From contig OY979730.1 of assembly GCA_963855995.1 (NCBI GenBank), positions 1,488,501 through 1,552,500 on the forward strand: 64,000 bases of DNA. Reading direction: 5' to 3'. Source of the stretch: Muricea muricata (taxonomy: Eukaryota; Cnidaria; Anthozoa; Malacalcyonacea; Plexauridae). The translations under genes and the position numbers were made by a program. The notes under the pieces are model-generated. The model saw only the letters and a program-made list of their open reading frames with translations, did not search any database and was not told the origin of the DNA. How positions within the stretch are numbered: position 1 is the first letter of the stretch; every line of letters begins with the position of its first letter. This document shows, piece after piece, positions 54,690 to 64,000 of the stretch.

Positions 54690-57600
54690 AGCCACGAAAG
54701 ATGTGCACCAACTGTGAGATATTCTGACTATACTTAGCATAATTAGAGGTAAGTGTACTAATTATAAACTAGTTCGGATACTTACAAAAGTAAGTTAACT
54801 CTGGTCTACCTTAATAATAGACTAGAGTTACGTTAGTTAACTAAGGTAGAGTTACCTTGGATAACTCTACCTAACGTAACTCTACTCCACTACCAAGGTG
54901 TAGACTACAGTTACCTTTGTTAACCAAGGCAACTCTTCCCACTTACCAGCCCGCCATTCTTGCCACCCGTAGTATTTCAGATCTCTATAGTTCTCACTGT
55001 TGTCTTGTCTTTAGGTTCACATTAGGTAAGTTTGTATGACATGCGCAGAAGGGTAACTCTAGTCTACTATAGTTAGTAGATTAAGAGTTGCCTTAGTTAA
55101 CAAAGGTAACTGTAGTCTACCTAGGTAATAGACTAGAGTTACGTTAGTCAACTAAGGTAGAGTTTATCTAAGGTAACTCAAGATTAAGAGTTGCCTTAGT
55201 TAACAAAGGTAACTGTAGTCTACCTAGGTAATAGACTAGAGTTACGTTAGTCAACTAAGGTAGAGTTTATCTAAGGTAACTCAAGATTAAGAGTTGCCTT
55301 AGTTAACAAAGGTAACTGTAGTCTACCTAGGTAATAGACTAGAGTTACGTTAGTCAACTAAGGTAGAGTTTATCTAAGGTAACTCAACCTTAGTTGACTA
55401 ACGTAACTCTAGTCTATTACCTAGGTAGACTACAGTTACCTTTGTTAACTAAGGCAACTCTTAATCTTGAGTTACCTTAGGATAAACTCCACCTTAGTTG
55501 ACTAACGTAACTCTAGTCTATTACCTAGGTAGACTACAGTTACCTTTGTTAACTAAGGCAACTCTTAATCTTGAGTTACCTTAGATAAACTCTACCTTAG
55601 TTGACTAACGTAACTCTAGTCTATTACCTAGGTAGACTACAGTTACCTTTGTTAACTAAGGCAACTCTTAATCTACTAAATATAGTAGACTAGAGTTACC
55701 CTCTGCGCATGTCATACAAACTTACCTAATGTGAACCGTAACCACTGGACATCAATGAGAACTATAAAGGTGCGAAATTCTATGGGGTGGTAAGGGTGGC
55801 GGGGTGGTTAGTGGGATTAGTCACAGCTGTAAGTACCTAGTGAGTACCTAGCACCATGTACCAAACACTCACTAGGTGCTTACTAGGTACTTACAGCTGT
55901 GACTAATCCCACTAACCACCCCGCCACCCTTACCACCCCATAGAATTTCGCACCTTTATAGTTCTCATTGATGTCCAATGGTTACGGTTCACATTAGGTA
56001 AGTTTGTATGACATGCGCAGAGGGTAACTCTAGTCTACTATATTTAGTAGATTAGGAGTTGCCTTAGTTAACAAAGGTAACTGTAGTCTACCTAGGTAAT
56101 AGACTAGAGTTACGTTAGCCAACTAAGGTGGAGTTTATCCTAAGGTAACTCAAGATTAAGAGTTGCCTTAGTTAACAAAGGTAACTGTAGTCTACCTAGG
56201 TAATAGACTAGAGTTACGTTAGCCAACTAAGGTGGAGTTTATCCTAAGGTAACTCAAGATTAAGAGTTGCCTTAGTTAACAAAGGTAACTGTAGTCTACC
56301 TAGGTAATAGACTAGAGTTACGTTAGTCAACTAAGGTGGAGTTTATCCTAAGGTAACTCAAGATTAAGAGTTGCCTTAGTTAACAAAGGTAACTGTAGTC
56401 TACCTAGGTAATAGACTAGAGTTACGTTAGTCAACTAAGGTTGAGTTACCTTAGATAAACTCTACCTTATTGACTAACGTAACTCTAGTCTATTACCTAG
56501 GTAGACTACAGTTACCTTTGTTAACTAAGGCAACTCTTAATCTTGAGTTACCTTAGATAAACTCTACCTTAGTTGACTAACGTAACTCTAGTCTATTACC
56601 TAGGTAGACTACAGTTACCTTTGTTAACTAAGGCAACTCTTAATCTACTAACTATAGTAGACTAGAGTTACCCTTCTGCGCATGTCATACAAACTTACCT
56701 AATGTGAACCTAAAGACAAGACAACAGTGAGAACTATAGAGATCTGAAATACTACGGGTGGCAAGAATGGCGGGCTGGTAAGTGGGAAGAGTTGCCTTGG
56801 TTAACAAAGGTAACTGTAGTCTACACCTTGGTAGTGGAGTAGAGTTACGTTAGGTAGAGTTATCCAAGGTAACTCTACCTTAGTTAACTAACGTAACTCT
56901 AGTCTATTATTAAGGTAGACCAGAGTTAACTTACTTTTGTAAGTATCCGAACTAGTTTATAATTAGTACACTTACCTCTAATTATGCTAAGTATAGTCAG
57001 AATATCTCACAGTTGGTGCACATCTTTCGTGGCTCCAGGAATTGAACCTGGAAACCTAATTAGGTCCACTCTAATTAGGTACCCTCCAGGGCCTTCTTTT
57101 TGTTAAAACTTAGTGATAAGGTTACAGGCATCTAACATGTATGTAATTGTGTATGAAAGCTGAACCGACAAAGAATATGGAAACGGCAAAATAAAATTGA
57201 CAAACTTACCTGCACTCTAACGTTTGTGGCTTCCGTTGGTCTCGTTTCATTATGGTTTTAACCTGCAGGTTGGCATTCACTCTTTATAGAACATCACGCC
57301 AGTAGCTAACAAGTTCGATCATATCATCCAGTCAACGATCAAAAGATAAGGAGAAATATTACAAAATATTGGAAACTACACGAAAATTTTATTGTAATTG
57401 AGTACTTTGGTAAGAATGGAGGGGTGGTTAAGGCCCAGTCACACGTTGCAATTACTTGCAACTTTCAACGCAATTTTACTCTTAAGAGATGTAAATTTGT
57501 GACAAATGTTTGGTATGTTAAAAATACATTAGCAAACTATGATGGAAACTTGTATTTGCCAATTTTACATCTCCCAAGGGTAGAACTGCATTGCAAGTTG

Positions 57601-57769
57601 CAAGAAAAATTGCATCGCGTGACAGGACCTTTAGTGGGTTTAGTTATAACTGCAAGTGCCCAGTACTAGTTTATATTTAAGTATACTTACCGATGTCTAT
57701 TAACTATAATAAGTATAGCTAGTGTATATCATTTAGTGCACATCTATTTGGCTCCAGGAATTATAGTCG

Positions 57770-57935
57770 TGTAAAGCTTGCGAATTTTGTATACTTTTGT
57801 ATTACGCACGGAAAAGCGTTACCACAATGTGGAAACCAAACTTTACAGTTTCACTAAATTTAGGGAGCTCTTTCCAACTGTGCTAAAATCGTTTTCCAAT
57901 TTGAAAGTTTGTCTAATTGGGAAATGGTCCATTTC
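57770..57935. mobile_element. Half of a MITE (family of 40326-40731)
   Basis: Contains gcgaattttgtatacttttg tattacgc, tagggagctctttccaactg and ends gggaaatggtccattt; the left half is absent. Confidence 0.65.
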
Positions 57936-58256
57936 TGAAAGCGTCTTACTGATCATTGCCGGCTCATTAATTTCGTATTTAAGTTTCAATTAATTTATTT
58001 AAGTGTTTAAAGTTTAAACAATTATAACTAAAAGAGCGCAAACTGTTCTTAATCTTAAAGACAGTTTCGATGCTTTTTCAGGAATAAAAGCCATTCCTCA
58101 AGATCTATTCGACGGAGGTTATCGTTTCGTTTAATATAGAGTCGTTTTTCACCTTTAAAACGAACTACTGATTTAGTGCTGAAAAAAGTTTTCGAAGAAA
58201 AACTTATGAATAGAGCTGTTTGAGCGCACCCTCAAAAAGAATTTTATTTTAAACTC

Positions 58257-58500
58257 CGGGGGCCGGTTGTTCGAAGCCCGTTTAGCTTAAACGGTGGTTA
58301 AGCTACAAATAGAAACCAAGTTTATAGATTCATTCAACTACCAAACTAAAAGTTTTGAACCTTAATAGAATGATTATGCTTACAACTACATGTTTACTGC
58401 AAAATATTTAAGTCAACTGTTTAACGAGTAATGTAAGAGTGTTATTTAATTTTGACTTATCCACCGTTTACGCTAAACGGGCTTCGAACAACTGGCCCCT
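58257..58500. mobile_element. MITE, family of 53718-53956
   Basis: gggggccggttgttcgaagc ccgtttagcttaaacggtgg / ccaccgtttacgctaaacgg gcttcgaacaactggcccc; about 244 bp. Confidence 0.85.
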
Positions 58501-58546
58501 GTACTAAAACTACTTTCTCTTTCGACAGTGAAATTTACGAGCAAAT

Positions 58547-58681
58547 AGACCTTAGAAGTGCTTACGTCACGCGGTTTTCATTGCACATAAATACAAGGTA
58601 ATTTTTCCCACATGTTCCCCAGATTGCATTGCAATTCATTGTGTTTAACTCTGGCGTGACGTAAGGACTTCTGACGTCTAT
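58547..58681. mobile_element. Small MITE
   Basis: tagaccttagaagtgcttac gtcacgc / gcgtgacgtaaggacttctg acgtcta; about 135 bp. Confidence 0.7.
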
Positions 58682-58708
58682 TGATGGAGTTTTGATGGGA
58701 CTTGTCTG

Positions 58709-59030
58709 GCATCAGTACCAGCAAACATCATTCTAATTGAACTTGTTGAATTTGAGCAGAAAATAGTTGAAGACTTAATGCATTCTCCATTAAGTTTTAT
58801 TGCTGATATGTAGATGACACTCTTTTCCTTATTGAACCTCATGACATATACCTTTCGTATTACAGAAATTCAACAGTTTCCGACAAAAATCTAAACTTTA
58901 CTATAGATGCATTCAAGAAGGAAAAAGTACATTTTTTGGATTCCGAAATAGTTGTTTATCGAACTTTCACAGTTTCGAACCTAGGTCCCGTAAAACAGCT
59001 TGGATTAAACTCCTTTTTTGTCGTGCGGTA
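58709..59030 (+). pseudogene. Decayed Penelope-like reverse transcriptase fragment
   Basis: From 58709 a frame reads ANIILIELVEFEQKIVEDLM, HSPLSFIADM and then a frame change leads at 58807 into YVDDTLFLIEPHDI, the catalytic YxDD motif of reverse transcriptases, followed by NLNFTIDAFKKEKVHFLDSE. The combination of YVDD, then ...F-T-x-(D/E).....FLD is the order seen in Penelope-like element RTs (FLD being the block after the catalytic Asp pair). About 105 codons remain with at least one frameshift; upstream and downstream domains (fingers, GIY-YIG) are not seen. It is a dead fragment. Confidence 0.6.
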
Positions 59031-59197
59031 AGAATGTGCAGTGGCACGTTTCTTCTTAACAGTCAAATTGCAAATATTTCCAAATTTATGGCATGGAGCG
59101 GTTTTTAAGCACATTTCCAATCAGCTGTATTGTTTGCTGTATTGAGAAAATTAAAACTTAAATACGAAATTAATGAGCCGGCAATGGTAAGTAAGAC

Positions 59198-59943
59198 CAT
59201 AGGCAGCCCAGGAACGCGCAGTGTTTGTCGATGTGACGTATATACTATTATCCTAAGGTTACAAATTTATACAAACTAACGATATACATACCTATAAATA
59301 ATCGAAAAATACTTCACATATCTTTACAAATACGCTAAAATAATAGCAGAAATAGAATCTACGATATTTTTTCTACATACTAAAAGTATTTTAACTTATG
59401 AAACAAGTTTGTAAAACGAGAACAATACGAAAAAAGTTTGTAAATATGTTGAGTTTTTGCGTGGGACGGTGTTGGATTTACTCTTGCCGCTTTTAACGAC
59501 GATTCAAACAGGTTTCAAAACTATTTTTCACGCGCTTGCGATTTCTTTGTCGACCTTGAGTCTCGTCCCTCCGGTACACAAGTTTGCTTGTTTTCTGACA
59601 GCCAATGAGACTGCAAATTCGTATTTTGAAACCTGCTTCAAACGTCGTTAAAAGCGGCAAGAGCGAATCCAGCATCGTCCCACGCAAAAACTCAATATAT
59701 TTTCGTATTGTTCTCGTTTAACAAACTTGTTTCATAAGTTAAAACGCTTTTAATATATCGAAAAGATATTTTAGATTTTATTTCTGTTATTATTTTAGCG
59801 TATTTGTAAAGGTGTGTGAAGTATTTTTCGATTATTTATAGGTCTACGTATCGTTAGTTTGTGTAAATTTGCCTACCTTAAAATAAATATAATTATGCAT
59901 ACGTCATATCGACAAACACCGCGCGCTCTGGCCTGCCTATGGT
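59198..59943. mobile_element. 745-bp fold-back MITE
   Basis: Ends accataggcag / ctgcctatggt; arms pair through tatcgttagtttg, aaagtatttttcgattatt, gcgtttttgcgtgggacg / cgtcccacgcaaaaactc and gccgcttttaacgacg / cgtcgttaaaagcggc. Arms are over 250 bp each. The two mirror-image 64-codon frames in it are shadows of the palindrome. Confidence 0.85.
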
Positions 59944-60058
59944 AATACACAACTACTTTATGGTTTCCGTGTTTGGATGGCCTGATCCAAAAACGCGGAA
60001 AAGTTGCGAGAGTTAAGAAAAGCGCGCGAAACCAAACACAAAAACCATAAAGTAATTG

Positions 60059-61658
60059 TTTTATAAAATAACAAAAGCAATTTAAAAACAGCACGATAAT
60101 CTTGCAAGTTCCCGCAAACGCAGTTTTGATTTCCGTGTTTTGGATGGCCTGATCCAAACACGGCTTTCGGCCAATCAGAGCACGCGTTATATACATGTTA
60201 TCTTATAAGATACTTTCAGAAACTAATCCTGACCTGCTACTTCGGACGAAAGATTCGTAAAATATGGGTTAGAATTCCTTTTTTAGGTAAACAAGGCTAA
60301 TTTCTAATTAAAAAACTTATTCGCAAAATACAACGTAATCTGACTCAGCGAGTTAAATTTTATCAAACTAAAAAGATTTTCCACCCAAAAGGATAAAATT
60401 CCTGACTTAGAACGAAGTGATGTAGTTCACGAGTTTTCTTGTCGTGGTTTTTCTGTTGTGTAGCTTGTAAATATTTAAATGGTTTGACAATCACTTTGGA
60501 ACCAAGTCGAAATATCATAACTCAAATCTTGAGTTTACAAGACGCTGATTTTCGGAGTTTGTTTCGTTCTATACCTCATTAAATTGTTATCACGGAGCCT
60601 GAGGCGACTAATTGTTTTAGTATAAATTTCCAGGTGTTTACAAATAATAATCAACACAACTTTATACAAATTCACTTTAAATTTGTTCTCGAATTAAAAA
60701 AGCAAAACGCTCTAGTCACTGGTCAGTCACTATCACTTCAGAGATAGCCAATCTTGACCAACCAGAATACAGGAAAATCAATAGTCACCTGGAAATGTGT
60801 ACTAAACATATATTCCCATGGGAATGAAAATTGGGCAAAAAAAACCAAATCCTTCTGATTTTCATGTATCAAATTCAGGCGGGTCTCAACAAAACAATTG
60901 TGTTTTACGTTTTAAATTGCTTTTTATTTATGCATAATTCTCATACTTATTTGAGCCAGCCTGTGTAGACTTTTAAAAGTACCAGGTTTATATTTACGTC
61001 CGAGCAATTAACATAACGAAATGCCTTTTCACCTAAGGTTTTATGCGTGAAAACTCAATCAAATGCTCAGTCTATACGTGGTTTCAAGTATCTAAAGATA
61101 AGGTATATATCTTTCTATTTTGCTTTTTTTAACGTAAATTATCAGCTAAAAGTACGGACTGCAAGGGCGTGCGTCGTGTGTAAGTTGCATGGGGTTAGGC
61201 TTTTTAAAGGAACTAATTTTTCCCAGTATCCTACTATTGTTAAAGTATCCTAAAAAATCTATCATTACTAAAGCGGCTTGGAGTAAGTTCTTAACATTTA
61301 ATTTCTCTATATAGAATTATTACTGTGTGATATGGCAAGATATGAGGGTAAAAAATACAGTTTATGTTTGCACCAAAGTAAATTTAAGTATCTCACAGAA
61401 TAGAAATAAACAGAAGGACCATTTGAGTCGGAACTTTTGAAATTCTTGTCGCCTCGCATGTCGCATCAGTCACTTACTCTGGCCAATAGAAACACGTAAC
61501 TGGTGTTCCATCATTACTCTGGCCAGTCAATTGCATAAAAATAGGGTGGAGGCATGTTGCACTGCTGAGTGGTCCTACTGTTTATTCCCTATACTGCGAT
61601 AATGTCAAGTAAACAGCTCACCTGTTTTTGTACATGGCCTTTTTTGTTTGTCCATTCG
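60059..61658. repeat. Direct duplication, copy 1
   Basis: Starts gttttataaaataacaaaag and aligns with 62402-64000 along its length with scattered substitutions and small indels (offset 2,342-2,343 bases). No open frame in it is convincing. Confidence 0.9.
61385..61595. mobile_element. GGGCCACT-family MITE
   Basis: cagaatagaaataaacagaa ggaccattt / gagtggtcctactgtttatt ccctatactg inverted ends, interior ctggccagtcaattgcataa. Lies inside the duplication; its copy is at 63736-63940. Confidence 0.7.
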
Positions 61659-62401
61659 ACTATTTCTGTTTACGTTTAGCCTAAAATATCCGAATAAATT
61701 ACATTAAAAATGCGTAGTTTACCAAAACTTTTAATTTTCGGAATTGGGTGGCAGTTGGGGTGGCGGTGTTGCATGCGCGTTTATTAGCTGTGAGTGACTG
61801 TGCGTTAGTGAGTAAAGTTAGTTTTCTCTTCATCTCACTACCCTGGCCAGCTCTCTGAGTGCTTCTTCTACTGTAAAGAAGCAGAAGGCTAGAAGAACTT
61901 GTACTTAGGTGGAAGTAACACTCGGAAGGCTGGCCAGAATAGCAGTTAAAGAATGAATTTTTTTATTCATTATATCAATTCCTATGGGAATTGAATTTTA
62001 ATTTAAAAGGAGTCACGTTTATATTTTCTACACCATTAATTGAAAAGAATTTGTAAAGAATATAATTTGACTAGCCATTTGAAAACTAACTACCGCACAT
62101 TATACTCATTCAAATAACAATAAAAGAAAACAGCATATGGCAGAAAGAGGACAATGATAATGTAAAAAACAACTTAGTTTTTCAAGATAAATCTTTCTAC
62201 CTCAAGATAATTAATTATGCTTTTTATCCAATTCCTTAATTCCAAACAGGAACTAAATTCTTAATTAATGTACATTTTGTAATCAATTTATTGAAAAGAA
62301 TTTTTAAAAATAATCATGTGATTAGTCAGAGGAAATAATAGTCAGAGGAAATATGTAAATATATGTGCATATAAGCTGGACTATAGTTACGTGTGTTACT
62401 C
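61659..62401. other. Spacer between the duplicate copies; no gene recognised
   Basis: Holds a short inverted pair around 61850-61935 (ctggccagctctctgagtgc / cactcggaaggctggccag) and AT-rich sequence. Whether it belongs to the duplicated unit cannot be told because copy 2 runs off the window. Confidence 0.5.
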
Positions 62402-64000
62402 GTTTTATAAAATAACAAGAGCAATTTAAAAACAGCACGATAATCTTGCAAGTTCCCACGAACGCAGTTTTGACTTCCGTGTTTGGATGGCCTGATCCAA
62501 AAACGGCTTTCGGCCAATCAGAGCACGCGTTATATACATGTTATCTTATAAGATACTTTCAGAAACTAATCCTGACCTGCTACTTCGGACGAAAGATTCG
62601 TAAAATATGGGTTAGAATTCCTTTTTTAGGTAAACTAGGCTAATTCCTAATTAAAAAACTTATTCGCAAAATACAAGGTAATCTGACTCAGCGGGTTTAA
62701 ATTTTATCAAACTAAAAAGATTTTCCATCCAAAAGGACAAAATTCCTGACCTAGAACGAAGTGATGTAGTTCACGAGTTTTCTTGTCGTGGTTGTTCTGT
62801 TGTGTAGCTTGTAAATATTTAAATGGTTTGACAATGACTTTGGAACCAAGTCGAAATATCATAACTCAAATCTTGAGTTTACAAGACGCTGATTTTCGGA
62901 GTTTGTTTCGTTCTATACCTCATTAAATTGTTATCACGGAGCCTGAGGCGACTAATTGTTTTAGTATAAATTTCCAGGTGTTTACAAATAATAATCAACA
63001 CAACTTTAGAAAAATTCACTTCAAATTTGTTGTCGAATTAAAAAAGCAAAAAGCTCTGGTCACTGGTCAGTGACTATCACTTCAGAGACAGCCAATCTTG
63101 ACCAATCAGAATACAGGAAAATCAATAGTCACTTGGAAATTTGTACTAAACATATATTCCCATAGGAATGAAAATTGGGCAAAAAACGAATCCTACTGAT
63201 TTTCATGTATCAAATTTAGACGGGTCTTCACAAAACAATTGTGTTTTACGTTTTAAATTGCTTTTTATCCATGCATAATTCTTATACTTATTTGAGCCAG
63301 CCTGTGTAGACTGTTATAAGTACCAGGTTTATATTTACGTCCGAGCAATTAACATAACGAAATGCCCTTTCACCTAAGGTTTTATGTGTGAAAAACTCAA
63401 TCAAATGCTCAGTCTATACATGGTTTTAAGTAGCTAAAGATAAGGTATATCTTTCTATTTTGCTTTTTTTATAACGTAAATTATTAGTTAAAAGTACGGA
63501 CTGCAAGGGCGTGCGCCGTGTGTAAGTTGCATGGGGTTAGGCTTTTTAAAGGAACTAATTTTTCCCAGTATCCTACTATTGTTAAAGTATCCTAACAAAT
63601 CTATCATTACTAAAGCGGCTTGGAGTAAGTTCTTAACATTTAATTTCTCTATATAGAATTATTACTGTGTGATATGGCAAGATATGAGGGTAAAAAATAC
63701 AGTTTATGTTTGTACCAAAGTAAATTTAAGCATGTCACCGAATAGAAATAAACAGAAGGACCATTTGAGTCAGAACTTTTGAAATTCTTGTCGCCTCGCA
63801 TGTCGCATCAGTCACTTACTCTGGCCAATAGAAACACGTAACTGGTGTTCCATCATTACTCTGGCCAGTCAATTGCATAAAAATAGGGTGAAGGCATGTT
63901 GCACTGCTGAGTGGTCCTACTGTTTATTCCCTATACTGCGATAATGTCAAGTAGACAGCTCACCTGTTTTTGTACATGGCCTTTTTTGTTTGTCCATTCG
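62402..64000. repeat. Direct duplication, copy 2 (runs off the window)
   Basis: Same sequence as 60059-61658, including the MITE at 63736-63940. The window ends within it. Confidence 0.9.

Larger units (their letters stand above)
53957..57764. mobile_element. 3.8-kb near-perfect palindrome (fold-back element) with nested 103-bp arrays
   Basis: The left half to about 55858 is the inverse complement of the right half almost end to end: ttaattcctg...gtgcactaaatgatatacac at the left, gtgtatatcatttagtgcac...aggaatta at the right; centre in taagtacctagtgagtacct. Each half contains copies of a 103-bp unit (starts agattaagagttgccttag, contains tagtctacctaggtaataga) that are themselves inverted midway (about 55387 and 56440), making palindromes within the palindrome. 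Each half also carries a MITE (about 54090-54297 and 57425-57635) and a tRNA-like box B. No protein recognised. Confidence 0.9.

Noticed and set aside
54590-54700. A complete tRNA gene
   Set aside because: Only the T-arm/box B part is convincing; no D-arm, anticodon arm or matching acceptor stem could be built.
54053-57669. Two matching 81-codon frames at 54053-54298 (-) and 57424-57669 (+)
   Set aside because: They lie inside mirrored MITE copies of the palindrome; their similarity reflects the palindrome, not coding constraint.
59457-59687. Mirror-image 64-codon frames
   Set aside because: Both come from the inverted arms of the fold-back MITE 59198-59943.

Overview
This is animal genomic DNA: intron-rich, AT-rich, with GT..AG introns of about 50 bp to 2.5 kb and many short inverted-repeat transposons. 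Gene content (a polycystin-1-like receptor/channel carrying discoidin and EGF domains), the abundance of small MITEs and the general repeat style suggest a cnidarian, perhaps an anthozoan. That assignment is inference; no rRNA, mitochondrial or marker gene is present to prove it.

Layout. (1) 1-4017, + strand: the 3' end of a first polycystin-1-like gene (copy A; PLAT domain to stop, five exons, 1,087 codons in the window). (2) 4018-7563: intergenic/5' region with no confident gene. (3) 7564-39209, + strand: a second, almost complete polycystin-1-like gene (copy B). I could join 39 exons in consistent phase into one 3,806-codon reading frame without a stop: three F5/8-type C (discoidin) domains, EGF, two discoidin, EGF, one discoidin, two EGF, a (GGGDSSH)8 linker and Thr-rich repeats, PKD-type beta-sandwich, REJ module, GAIN/GPS, first transmembrane helix, PLAT, ten further helices including a polycystin (TOP) domain and a cation-channel pore, and an acidic/basic C-tail. 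Only the extreme 5' end (signal peptide) is unassigned. The two genes are head-to-tail tandem duplicates: the shared exons and even the introns align closely. (4) 39210-64000: no host gene recognised; a transposon-rich region with three large fold-back elements (41638-45148, 50606-53046, 53957-57764), several MITEs, some with clear target-site duplications, a decayed Penelope-like reverse transcriptase (58709-59030) and a direct duplication (60059-61658 / 62402-64000).

How it fits together. Copy A and copy B probably encode cell-surface proteins with a long adhesive or ligand-binding ectodomain, cleaved at a GPS, coupled to an 11-helix membrane region ending in a TRP-like pore. The introns of copy B hold satellites (a 62-copy perfect CTATA array, a 640-bp GTGTA-type satellite, a 29-bp minisatellite), MITEs and an antisense transposon fragment with a RecQ-like helicase domain. 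Coordinates of exon ends were derived by eye from splice consensus plus reading-frame phase; no transcript data were available.
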